Of a DNA stretch of 64,000 nucleotides, positions 32,031 through 42,759 are shown piece after piece. The position numbers and the translations under genes are program-made. The stretch lies in NCBI RefSeq assembly GCF_019320115.1, contig NC_089595.1, positions 109,198,158-109,262,157 of the forward strand, given 5' to 3'. Below the pieces are notes generated by a model. The model ran no database searches, was not told the origin of the DNA, and was given only the letters and a program-made list of their open reading frames with translations. The stretch is from Miscanthus floridulus (lineage: Eukaryota; Streptophyta; Magnoliopsida; Poales; Poaceae). The first letter of the stretch is position 1. Each line of letters starts with the position of its first letter.

Positions 32031-35000
32031 GTGAGAGGACTGAATTCAACCTGTATGGTTCGGGTTATTTCCCTTTTGCACTTATCATTAAAATATATAA
32101 TCCGATAACTTAAACAAACCATTTTAATGTTGTGAGCACTGGACATTTTATCGTTGGGTCGACGACTGGAGCCCTTCTACATGTTGAACTCTTCATCTGA
32201 GAAGGTGCTCTGAAGATATCTATTTGAAATGGAGTGAACAATTCTGAATTGCTTCTATGGCTGCCTTTGTTCTCATTTATTAATAGAGTCAAACCTGTCG
32301 TTGCTTATTTGCTTGGATCTAGACCCTGTCTCAAGGTTAGTCTGCTTGGACCAGTTTATATGGTATATCGGCACATGTCCTTTCTGCCTTGCAGCTTACA
32401 AGGTGTTTTTGTGAGAACCGTTAGAGTTGTATAATACACTTTGTTTGTTGATATTATCAGCTAAATCTGGGTTTTCATTTCTGGGAAAACACGTTTGGTG
32501 CACCCATTCCAGCCTGCAATGGAATGGTTGTATATGAAATTTGTCTGTTTTTTGTTACATTTGTTTTAATGCAGTGACCACAACAAGCTCTGCCATAAAT
32601 ATTTTATACGGGCACGTGTTGGTAGTTTCCCTACTATTTTATCATCCAACTTAAGCTTATAGTCTTTCCCAAAAATAAGTTCTAATTTACAGATTATTTA
32701 CTCCAGTTTGTCTCTTATACCATAATGTCTGTTCTTGGCTCAAGTATGTACAACAGATACAGCCATGTACTTTCTTTTGCCATATTTAAAACATGGGTTC
32801 TCAGATTAGCTGAGGTCTTAGTTATGATTAATCATTCAATCTATCACGTGCTGCCTACCTGTTACTTCTTATTTATACAACCTAATTATGATATGATGCC
32901 CTTTGCTACACTCCTCTTGCTGCTTATTTATACTGCCTAATCATGATATGATGCTCGCTGCTACACTAAACTCCCTCTGTTGCTACACATGTTTGCAAAC
33001 TGTTTACAGGTTTAGGTTGGCCTCTTCTGACCAATTATTTCTGCTCCAAAGATCATCCTAATTGCAAATTTTGCATTTTGGTATGTTCTGTTTCAATGTT
33101 TTCATCCCGCCTGAGTTCCAAGATTTTTCCTTCCATGTTTTTATGTAGCCTTTGTGCCAGTTCATTGCCCCACCACATTAGTACTTCTATTAACAGATTG
33201 ATCTATTGGCATGGCCTGAACACTATGCTCCCCATTTGCTCATAGGTTCGTTCCAGCACCCTCATTTCTTGTTCATTTTCTTTATACTGTGTAACATACC
33301 ATGTGTTTCTGATCTTGGCAGGTCAGGTGCCTCTCCATTTGTTTTAGTACCTCTCCTAGCTTCTGGTTTGATCCGGTTAGTCTCTTGTGCCACTTCTTTT
33401 ACTACAGTTCATGACTGGGTTTTGCAGCAAAGTTGCGAAATATGCCTAAAAGTGCAAATTTACCAAACTGTGCAAATTATGATTTAGATAAAACATCATT
33501 TCTGGAAATTTATCAGAGCCCAGCAATCAGCCATAATGGTAATTCATTTACTATGAAATTTGACGGTTGCTGACAAGTCTATGTCAATACGGATTCTCCA
33601 ATGCTTTGAAAATTTTAGGCTGAATATGTTTTATTTAAGTTTTAGTAAAGGTTAATGTACCAGAATTTAGCTTCTAACTGCTTGTGTCATAGGTCCTCTG
33701 CACTGTCGTACTCTAAAACATGAATACTAAGATATTATGTTAAGTTGCCTTCTTGACATCGAGACTGTGTCTTTCATGATCGTCTGTCAACCATGGCCTG
33801 ACTAGAATATATTCGTTTTATTCTCAAACATAATCACGATGCTTGTATACCTGCTAAAACCTTCTTATTAACCAATTGTAGGCATTACAGTGGCCACAAT
33901 GCCTGGATCTATGTAGATTGCATAGCACAGAAGAAATGGAGCCCATGAAGCTCCAAGCAATAGGCCAGCTTCTAAATACACAACTTTCGGTTTGTCACCA
34001 AGCCAAATTTGTCTGCCCATTTTGAAGCAAAGCTCACACATATTAGGATAATAATCTACGATGCTATTTAGCATGCATCCGGCATACTGAACCCAACTAC
34101 AAATTCAAGATCCAAGTACCATGTCCTAGCTAAGTACCTCCGACATAGCCCTCTGTATGATGCATATAGTGCTGCTTCTGCCATAGCACCTTCAAAATAT
34201 TAAAAGCATTTGGTCTATTTGTTTCCACTCTGATTTGCCACTTATAGGCCTATATAATTTGTCTTTAATTACCATGTATTACCTCATCGTGCTACTATGG
34301 TTCTTACAATGCAACACCAGAGTATGCCCTGTCCTTGCATCATTTTGTTGCTGCCCAACATTTATAGTACCTTACAATCTGGTTGCCGGTTGATTCCCAT
34401 CCTACAAAACTTTGGACATGTAGTAATCGAATTGAGGTTACGCGCACAGGGAATTGATGGACTACATTTCCTTTGTTGCCTTGTACCTGGTGATGTTATT
34501 GCCTACTTTTTGCCTTTTTGGAAAGGATTGTTGGTTTGCTGCAATCATTAATTTTCCCTCCAGTGCCACAGAGCTTGTCGCCTTGCAGCCTCTTATGGAG
34601 TTTGGGTAGGCAGCAGTTCCATCATGTTGCTATTTAGAATCTAACTTATATACTTCCTCAGCTTACACGCTCAAGCAAGCCGCCCTGCAGCGATCCTAGC
34701 AACAGAGGTAGGTTGCAGGTGATTTTTATGCAGTTACATTCCTAGGTTAGAGCAGCTCTAATTTGTCTGCCATTGGGAATGAGGCAAAAGATGATCTACA
34801 ATATTTTTCATGCTAACGCCCTTTCCTGTTATCCTCCAAGTTCAACAAACTCCAAGTTAACCAAGATTTTTACATGAGCTGCCTGTTGGCCAATCCATTT
34901 TCAGGCCCATTTGTGCATCTTATATAGCTATTGTCCTACTCTCTTGTCCAAACCATTTGTAGTTTGATTCAATAGAAGGCAATAAGATAGGAATTGTTCG

Positions 35001-36162
35001 TCAACAGAATTGTTCCATGACACTCATGTTGGCAAACTATTGCCTCTGCATATGTATGCATGTGAATGCAGATGTATGCTAGATTTCTGAAAATACCGCC
35101 TCCTTCATATGCTCTTACATACAAATGCAGATACACACTGCGCATGCTTATCTTCCTCAAAGCAACTTTTGGTTGCTGGGTTGAGAGGAGCTATTTGCGA
35201 CATGGCATACACTTAACATATGGCATAAATTATTTTTTAGCATATTATTTAGTTTGCAAAACTTAAAATGTAGTGAATTTCTTCATAACCAGATATTGTC
35301 ATATTATTATGCAAAGCAGCTGTTCCTATTTCCTAACAATGGAGTAGTTCTAACTTTTGCATTGCCGCCTCTTTGAGAACTTACTGTATGGGTTTTATCC
35401 TATCATAGTCAACTGGACTCCCATACCCAATGTGACTATGAAAGAAGTTGACTCCATAAAACATGAATGTAATCTACTGCTTTGTCTTAGATATAGTAGG
35501 TCATTCCCTATTTTGCTTCCATCAGAGCTGTGGAAGGAGATGCCTCCTCACAACATTTCCTAAACCATTCCTTGGTATGGACCTGTGCTATACTTTTCTT
35601 CTTTTTACAGGATGGATTTATCATCACATATTTTTTCCCTACCTACCTAGGCCAAGTAATAGACTGGAATTCTGATGAAGTTTGAATAGCTCTCTTCTTA
35701 TTATATACTTACTTTAAAATAAAATTACAGGTAAAATAACCGCGATGTGATTAACATATAACACTATACAGACTTCATTTAGCCATTGAAATATATCTTG
35801 CATGACCTGATACTAACCTTTCTGCTCAGGGTTAGAAGTATATATATCGCTAAAGTATTGTACAAAAAGGATGACGAGCACAATCATTAGCACCAGGTCT
35901 CTTCGGCAACCAGCCTGGTGCACACCATCAAGCATACTTTTTCTTTACTGATTTTTTTGGTTGTATTTTTTTTTTTGATATAGCAGTTTTTGTATTCTAT
36001 GTTGTACTGCTCTTCGTCTAAGAAAATTGCAGCAAAAGTGCATATAATATATAACAGCTCTTTATTTCCAATGTGTAATAACATATGTAACATATATATA
36101 CCTATGTACATATTTGTGTACTGTTCTTAACCATTTTCAATTCATAAATTAAACATACGTTT
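32031..36162. other. AT-rich interior of the Helitron
   Basis: T-rich, intron-like sequence with many short open frames and no recognisable domain on either strand. A short direct repeat TAATCATGATATGATGC / TAATTATGATATGATGC occurs near 32883 and 32939. Probably captured intron or intergenic DNA. Confidence 0.5.
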
Positions 36163-36189
36163 TCTATATAATACAACACCTATGCAGTG

Positions 36190-36226
36190 CTAACCCACGC
36201 GCGCGAGGGAGCGCGCCATGTACTAA
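36190..36226 (+). mobile_element. Second Helitron-like 3' terminus inside the big Helitron
   Basis: Hairpin GCGCGC-GAGGGA-GCGCGC (36199-36216) is followed by CATGTA and CTAA (36223-36226), then T. This is the pattern of a Helitron 3' end (GC hairpin shortly before CTRR, then host T). It suggests a nested element or a composite one built by end bypass. Its own 5' end was not identified. TCTATATAATA at 36166-36176 resembles Helitron 5' starts but is preceded by T. Confidence 0.45.
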
Positions 36227-36755
36227 TTAATTATATAACTAGCTACGAGGGGAAATCAACACCTGTATCGAGTACTTCGCCAATGGCTGCCCCATGGCCT
36301 TAGGCAAGGAGACCTGCTATCCCAAATGCTTTTTGTCCTGCCTATGAAGGTTTTGAATGGACTTATTTGTGATGGTCACTAAACCCCAAGTTTGACCAAC
36401 AACATTCCCCTAATGTGAAGTTAAATCAACAACACACGTAGTAAATTTTATTTCTGATTGACCTAATTCCACTTGTATTGAAGAATTGTGAATTGTGCAT
36501 GCAGGGGCAAAATAGTCAACATATAGTAAGAACAAAGCTTCTAAAAGGGTAGTTAGGAATTCTAATCCAAATAGACTCCTCTGATCTTGAACAATCAATC
36601 TGGATAGAAATCCCAATCCAAATAAAAACAAAGTAAAAAAACTACTCAACTAAGATTCGTGAGCCACGCACAGTTTAGTAATCAATCTGAATAGAAATCC
36701 TATTGGATCGATTCCTAGCACATACGAGTTATAACAACTCACATCAAGCGAATAT

Positions 36756-36830
36756 ATATCGAGTCCAATTCCTATATGTATCGGGTTCCGTCGCAAACGT
36801 ACATAAACATATAGGAATTGGACTCGATAT
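36756..36830. repeat. Perfect 24-bp inverted repeat with 27-bp loop
   Basis: Arms 36756-36779 and 36807-36830 are exact reverse complements (ATATCGAGTCCAATTCC... and ...GGAATTGGACTCGATAT), able to form a strong hairpin in DNA or RNA. It lies inside the Helitron. It is not obviously a MITE, because no target duplication is seen immediately outside. Confidence 0.8.
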
Positions 36831-36838
36831 TGTGTAAC

Positions 36839-36945
36839 TTATCATTAAAATGCTTATTATTAAAATGCTTAGTAACTTAAAATGTCTTCCAAACACTTAT
36901 CATTAAAATGCTTAGTAACTTAAAATGTCTTCCAAGCAAGACTAA
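36839..36945. repeat. Short tandem repeat with ATTAAAATGCTTA core
   Basis: ACTTATCATTAAAATGCTTA followed by GTAACTTAAAATGTCTTCCAA occurs twice in tandem, with an extra partial TTATTATTAAAATGCTTA unit at the left. AT-rich, non-coding. Confidence 0.7.
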
Positions 36946-37079
36946 GTAAACAGTAGCCTGCTCACAGCATAAAAGCAGACAACCATGCGACATATATAAT
37001 GTGTCTGTTGGTTGTGCCTCAATGGAACTTTGGCATGGTTAAGATGATCGAATTATAGACACATGAGCAAGAAATAAAA

Positions 37080-38220
37080 CGGTTTTGATGACTTGGTCCT
37101 TTGTTGCCCGATGCCCGACAACGACTCATGCGCCGACCCCACCACCATCACCGCCGCAGCGCACCAGCGCCCAGACGCCCCTCGCTGACTGTGGCAGCTC
37201 GCACGCCGCCATGATAGCGGGTCCCACCTTCCCTCCCTCTCCCTTCTCCATGCATGGCAGCAGCACGAGCAGCACAACCGTATATGTGCAGCAAATAGAG
37301 CAAGGCAAGCACACACGCAGACAACCACCACATTTACCACGCACGCACCAGCAGCACCTTGTTACCTTTAACCATGTTAACTAGCCACCGTCCATTTGCA
37401 TGCACCATGCAAAGTTAGCACGCAGGTACAAGCAAAGGTCTTAGCAGCATGCACGCGATTCGTACTCAAAGTAAACAAGAGGAGGTGGTTTCGGAGGAAG
37501 CATGTATGTCGCGATCTCACTTCATACAAAGGTTGACGCATATTGTGGACAAGGAAGAGAAGGAAAGAAGAACACCTAGAAAAAGTTAGCCTTGGGTAGT
37601 AGGGAGTGCTTAGAAAAGCCTGAGTGGATATCAAGTCCCAAGCACTGTGCCCAGCTTGACCACGCTACGCACGCCGGGTCACTGTCACCGCGTGCCCCGC
37701 GGACGCCGTTGGTGTTGGGCCCATTAGCACCCTGTCCTCACATGTCCGCGACATCGTGCCGCACTCACCGTCCTCGTGCACTGTGCGCTTCTCCTTTTGC
37801 CGGCCTCCGGTCCGCTCTTGATCCTCGCCCTCATCCCCGTACCCGACCCCCTCCCTTCTTTCTTCTTTTGGGGACACGGCTGCCCGCACGCCTCCCTCGT
37901 CGAGCGAACACTCTCTACTCTCCTTTATTCCCCCCCTCCGCTCGCTTGCGCGGGGAGCGCGCCATGGCCGACTTTATCCCCATAGCGTGAACCGGCAGTG
38001 TATCTCATCCATGTCGTCTCCACTTCCGGTGCGCTGCGCCCCATCTCCATTCGCCACTATAAGATGCCCTTGGTCCTTGGTCTTCTTCTTCATCCCCATC
38101 TCTCTCGAATCCAAAGCAGAGCTACGAGATCTATTCGTCATTGTGGAACTAGGTTCGTCTGACAGAGGCGATGGTGTAATCTGAGAAGAATGGATCTGGT
38201 TTTCGAAGAAGTTCAAGTCT
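37080..38220. other. GC-rich segments at the 3' side of the Helitron
   Basis: 37085-37360 and 37640-38010 are GC-rich with Pro/Ser/Arg-type open frames but no recognisable protein. They may be captured promoter or leader sequence, as the 37990-38160 block resembles a 5'UTR followed by intron-like T-rich DNA to 38700. Confidence 0.35.
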
Positions 38221-38877
38221 ACCGTTGGTTAGTTTGGTCTTAGGGTTCACAATGTTTTACTTCTCAGTCTTCTGTTTCTAGATCTGTTGGTCATACGCCA
38301 TGTTTTGGATAATCATTATCTTATTGTTTCTCCATTGCCCTCGTCTATCCCGACTTCTGGAGTAAGCCTTGGTTGTACTAGGTTGCTCTTAACCATGTAA
38401 CTTTAAATTCTGGTGTAATTTAGTGTTCGACGTCGTGTAATCTTTCGTATAATTGCAGATTTACGAAATGTGTTGTAGTTTCGCCTAAGGGGAGTGGATC
38501 CTAATTCACTCTTTTGTAAACCATCGCATTAGGAGACGTACTTGTGTTGTAGTTTTTGTTCTTTCCATCTATAATGTAATTCTAGCCAATGTTGTGCTTT
38601 GAATGTAAGTATGTTAGTTGCTTGAGCCCAACTCCATCAAATACTTCTTTCCACTAATATGTCATTGATTTGCTGGCCTAGAATATGCACCATGTAATGA
38701 CAACCAACCTCTATGTTCGTTTACAACATTGTAATGAAAAAAGCCATGTTACCTTTTCTTCCCATATTTTCCCATTTAATGTACCAAATAGACCAACATT
38801 TCGTAGCAACGCGATGAGAAAACATATTAGACATATGGACCATATTTTCCAAGATTTTTCCTATATCAAACACATCA

Positions 38878-38908
38878 CCCGCAGCGAAGCGCGGGCAGCA
38901 GTGGCTAG
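38878..38908 (+). mobile_element. Helitron 3' terminus: hairpin plus CTAG
   Basis: Stem CCCGC/GCGGG with an inner GC/GC pair, a bulged A and a GAA loop, then CAGCAGTGG and CTAG, followed by host T at 38909. Confidence 0.85.
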
Positions 38909-39107
38909 TCAAGATGATGAGAAACAACTTTGATGATATTTCTTTTGTCTTTGTTAGTCAAAATTGTAATGAGGTAGCTCATGTATTAGCTAAGTCGGCT
39001 AACCAGACGGCTGGTTTGATGTGTCTAAATGAAGCCCCAGAGTCCATTCGGGCTCTCCTTTGTAATGATCTTTTAAGGTAATGAAAGTGCCGTCTGTTTA
39101 AAAAAAA
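38909..39107 (+). pseudogene. 3' end of the LINE after the Helitron
   Basis: Continues LINE ORF2: KMMRNNFDDISFVFVSQN, then CNEVAHVLAKSANQ, the terminal RNase H block, through to LLCNDLLR and a stop TAA at 39079-39081. A short 3'UTR and ten A follow. The reading frame is the one left at 30152. Confidence 0.85.
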
Positions 39108-39868
39108 AAATCACTGACCATCTGGTCATCTGGAGTTCTCGATGGTTTTGGTTATATATGCACAAATGTGTCGAACTAGATGGAACTTACGAGTAGCATA
39201 GCACAGTAGCAGTGTAGCACTATCTGATGTCACACACACTAAAAATGATAGATATCATAGAATATTACAGGCTTTACTGGGAACAGTGGAAATTAGATTT
39301 ATTTCCTTTGTTGAAAGCAATTATACTGTGGCAACTGGCAATATGCAATTTGTTTTTGACGAACCATTGCTGCTTTGGCTTGTAATGTTCTTCACACTTC
39401 ACGTTTTAATTTACTTCTGTTTGGAATGGTTTTGGTCTTTACACACGTCTTTATTTTAGTAGGAGAGAGTCACTTTGCCATACCGATTGCCAAATAAAGC
39501 CTTAACCCTCCTTGGCAGGGTTTGGGTTTCTCAGAGAACGGAAAATGTAGAGAAAGTCACGTTTTGGTGTTGTCGGCTTCTGGCCAAAAATAGCTTTAGC
39601 TTCAACGATTTTCGTTTGGTTTTGACTTTAGAAGCTGTTCTCATGTGTTCACGCTTGGATAGTTTTTATTACTGAAAAAGAGGATTTCGGTAATTTCACA
39701 CCAATATGTGATATATCTTTGTACCCTCAGGTTATTCAATTGCCTATTCTTTGAGTACTAAGTTGGTAAATAATTCACTTGTAATAAACACAAAATCTCA
39801 GGATACGCATTTTTGAGCCTTTACTTAGTCTATTCTCCCTTCATTCTTTACATCATGTAGATCAATAA
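39108..39868. other. Intergenic DNA right of the LINE
   Basis: AT-rich, no recognisable gene. TGACCATCTGGTCATCTGG just after the poly A was checked as a possible LINE target copy, but no partner was found left of 24953. Confidence 0.5.
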
Positions 39869-40569
39869 GGGCTTGTCTATTTGGAGTCTTGTGTGACTTG
39901 TCTAGTAAAAAGTATTATTTGAGACTCGCAGATATTATTTGGGACTCATCTGGAAGGTTGATGAGTTTTGTCTGGTGAGGCAAAACCAATAGAAGTTTAT
40001 TTGGTTACAAGTCCATGTCGAAAAATGCTTATACGAGAGGGAAACTCACTTTTGTATTGTCTATACATGATTAATGTACAAGTATTCTATTTTGTTGATA
40101 TGTTCATGTAATTTTAGTTTCACATGAAAGTAGATAAGAATCGTCCACCTGATTGGCTAAAAACACAGTAATGAAAGAGTTAAAAGAGAAAACTATTGCT
40201 ACGTGACTTTGCCTCATAGTCCATCAAACTAAGTTAACTAATCATGGTAATTAGGCTGGGCAATGGCCTTGCCAGAGCTAGGAGTTGGATTTCATCAGCC
40301 TGGATGAGTACGGACCTCTCTCTCTGGCTCTGGCTCTATGCTAGAAGTCTGAAAATGTGGCGTTTTCGGGCTTCTAGGTCATTTTGCGAGGAGAAAAAAA
40401 ATGACTCTGGTGAACAGTGTTGCTACAGTAGCTAGTTCAGGACGAGCGGTAGCCACGACTTATACTTGAAATTTTTACTTGGATTAGGCATGGCTCATAT
40501 TGCACGCTTGTGATTAGGATTGCTTTTCTAGTCAGGTAATGTATGGTAGGTTTCCATCGAAATAGGCCC
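39869..40569. mobile_element. Possible Tourist-like element, ~700 bp
   Basis: TAA at 39866-39868 precedes GGGCTTGTCTATTTGG, and CCATCGAAATAGGCCC precedes TAA at 40570-40572. The ends match as inverted repeats if a 4-base gap is allowed. AT-rich interior with no ORF of note. This is a weak call. Confidence 0.35.
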
Positions 40570-41367
40570 TAAATATAGGACTACAGACAAATGTATCACA
40601 GGTAAAATCTTCTTCACCTATAATAAAGAGTAAAAAGTCAGAATTCTAATGCAAAATTGCTTCAAGGTTTGAACCAAACAAGATCTAAGTTTTGGGTCCA
40701 AAAACATCACTCCAGCAGGGCCCCTACTACAGACCTCACCCAAATCCTCTCAGACCCAATTCTTGTTGGCCCAACACCCCAGTCCCCATCCTGCGTTGCG
40801 GCCATTTCCTCCCCGCACTCGTACAGACGCGGCCTCGCCCGCCTTCCTCCGGTGCCAATATCCACCGCGCGTGCTCCCTCCCTCCACCAGCGGCCTCCCT
40901 CCATCGATGGGCCTCGCCCCCTCCCCTCCTGCGAGCACGACGGCTCCTCCCTCCGTTCTGGTAGGGCCCGCACGGTCGTGGCCACCTGGAGGTGCGGATC
41001 CGGCGACACCGAGGACAGTCTCTGGTCGCTCGCACGTTGAGGACAACTCCTCTATCGGGCGTGGTCCCTCCTCGACGCCGAGGACAGCTCCTCCATCAGA
41101 CGCGGTCCCTCGACGTTGCGACACCCGCGAGCCGTGACTCTGTCTTTCCCGATCCGCGACTCCACTTCCCCGTGACTATAGCTCAGTTGACAGAGAGGAT
41201 GACGAGCGGGTTCTTTTCGTCAATGTCTACCTAAAGGAATTTGAGGGCCTTCATTTGGGTGCTATTGCTGGAGTGGAAGCACAAATTTAGACCAACAAAA
41301 ATAGGGGTGGACACCCAAATCAAAAATAGGAGCCTTGTTTTGGGGTCTACTGCTGGTGTTGCTCTAA
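40570..41367. other. GC-rich intergenic segment
   Basis: 40700-41150 is GC-rich with overlapping open frames on both strands (Pro/Arg/Ser-rich), typical of GC-skewed non-coding DNA or an old promoter plus first exon. I see no domain, and no splice pattern that would support a gene. Confidence 0.4.
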
Positions 41368-41728
41368 GAGCATCTCTAGCAGTTCCCAATAACCTCTCCC
41401 CAGTATATATGTATTGGGGTAGCCCAATATCATCTTTTATCAATATTAGGGGAGTTGCTGCAATAGTACCCTAATATATCTCTCATAATAGGTGGGTCTC
41501 ACAAGAATATAAGAGAAAATATGGCTGAAAAGTGATAGTTGGGATGGCCCCTATGGTATTGTGAGAGTTGTATCTTCCCTTTCTTTGAGGGGAGATGAGG
41601 GAAATATTGGTGGCCACAAAAAAGAAAAGGTATTGGGAAACTGTCGGAGCAAGAAAAAACATAGCTATCACCAATATGACAGTTTTATGGGGATAAGGGA
41701 AGATATTGGGGAACTGCGAGAGATGCTC
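41368..41728. mobile_element. Tourist-like MITE, 361 bp (GAGCATCTCTAGCAGTTCCC ends)
   Basis: Terminal repeats GAGCATCTCTAGCAGTTCCC and its near-perfect complement GGGAACTGCGAGAGATGCTC, flanked by TAA at 41365-41367 and 41729-41731. The right-hand flank to about 41990 begins CTGTCTCCAACAACCGTTAC, the end of another decayed element of the same general type. Confidence 0.8.
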
Positions 41729-42078
41729 TAAGACTGTCTCCAACAACCGTTACCCAAAATACAAAACACATTTCACATTTTGGTAGTGCTACAGGCAAAA
41801 AGTTCAATACCTATTTTTAGTCTTCTCAAAAAACAAGACCTAAAAGAAAACCATTTCTGCAAATGGGTCTCCTGGAGAGAGGATACTCAGATTTGGGTTA
41901 TACCTCTCAGAACATCTAAAATAAGTCTTTCATATAGGTACTCTGTTGAAGGCTATATATATTCTGTTGAATACCTATTTTGAGTTTGGATCTCATTGGT
42001 CCTTTTGGTTGGGTGGCTAACCCTCCCAGGCTCTAGAAAACAAGATGGAGATCCGTTTTTCCTGGGGCTTGGCTGAGA

Positions 42079-42390
42079 GGGTGTTCGGTTGTTTTTTCTA
42101 AACTTTAGTCGCTGTCTCATCGTATGTGTTGGACATATGCATGGAGTATTAAATATAGACTAATTACGAAACTAATTGCATATTTTACTACTAATTTGCG
42201 AGACGAATCTTTTAAGCCTAATTAGCCCATAATTTGACAATGTAGTGCTACAGTACCATATGCTAATGACGGATTAATTAGACTTAATAAATTCTTCTCA
42301 TGGAGTACCGACGAATTCTGTAATTTATTTTTTTATTAGTATCAAACACCCCCACCTCCTAAATTTTATAGTCACCGGATCCTAACACCC
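42079..42390. mobile_element. MITE, ~312 bp, same family as 60227-60554
   Basis: GGGTGTTCGG...CCTAACACCC with interior blocks TTTAGTCGCTGTCTCATCG, ATGCATGGAGTATTAAATAT, GACTAATTACGAAACTAATT and AGACGAATCTTTT, shared almost identically with 60227-60554. Its flanks show no clean target duplication. It is 370 bp upstream of the bL21m start codon. Confidence 0.7.
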
Positions 42391-42507
42391 GTGAGCCCAC
42401 GTCTGAAGTGTTGTCACCGCACACGGTCGCTCTGCTCCGCCGCTCGCGGTCGCGTGAGCTCCGCAGCTAGCGGCCGCGCTCTGCTCCGCCGCTCCGCCGC
42501 TCGCGGT

Positions 42508-42630
42508 GATCGGATCCCCAGCAGCTGCTGCACCGAAGATGCTGTCGGCGTGGACGGAGTCGAGGTTCGGAACCTGGCGGCGATCGGATCCCCAGCAGCT
42601 GCTGCACCGAAGATGCTGTCGGCGTGGACG
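42508..42630. repeat. 74-bp tandem duplication upstream of the bL21m gene
   Basis: The 49-base block starting GATCGGATCCCCAGCAGC and ending TGTCGGCGTGGACG occurs identically at 42508-42556 and 42582-42630. The left flank 42425-42507 also contains repeated TCTGCTCCGCCGCTC units. GC-rich promoter or leader region of the downstream gene. Confidence 0.85.
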
Positions 42631-42759
42631 AAAGTCTTATATTTTGGGTGTTCCCTCGAGATAGCCTTAAACCCTCGTCAAAACCGCTGCACACCGAATA
42701 TTTCCATTTCTACCCTTTCCTCGCCTCCGCCCCCTGCCGCCGCCGCCGTCGCCGCAGCC

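Larger units (their letters stand above)
30153..38908 (+). mobile_element. Non-autonomous Helitron, 8.76 kb, inserted in the LINE
   Basis: The right end is a textbook Helitron terminus: GC hairpin CCCGCAGCGAAGCGCGGG (38878-38895), nine-base spacer, CTAG (38905-38908), then host T. The left host base at 30152 is A, so insertion is between A and T with no target duplication. Host sequence is restored perfectly: ...GAC ATT AAA GAT A|TC AAG ATG ATG continues the LINE RNase H frame. The left terminus reads TATGGCGCGCC rather than the usual TC start, so it is atypical or altered. There is no Rep/helicase ORF. The interior contains exon-like pieces (30546-32030) and a second Helitron-like end at 36226. 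Confidence 0.8.
24953..39107 (+). mobile_element. L1-type LINE, inactivated, split by a Helitron
   Basis: One LINE in plus orientation: ORF1 24953-26185, ORF2 26182-30152, then the last ORF2 codons and 3'UTR at 38909-39107 ending AATGAAAGTGCCGTCTGTTT and a run of ten A. The 8756 bp between are a Helitron. ORF1 has one internal stop. ORF2 has at least two frameshifts and several stops, so it cannot move by itself. I found no convincing long target duplication around it. Confidence 0.85.

Noticed and set aside
37592..37990. 132-codon frame near the 3' end of the Helitron
   Set aside because: Pro/Arg-rich, no motif, other frames equally open; probably captured promoter or leader DNA.
39108..39130. 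Target duplication for the L1 LINE after its poly A
   Set aside because: TCACTGACCATCTGG has no partner near the LINE 5' end in the window.
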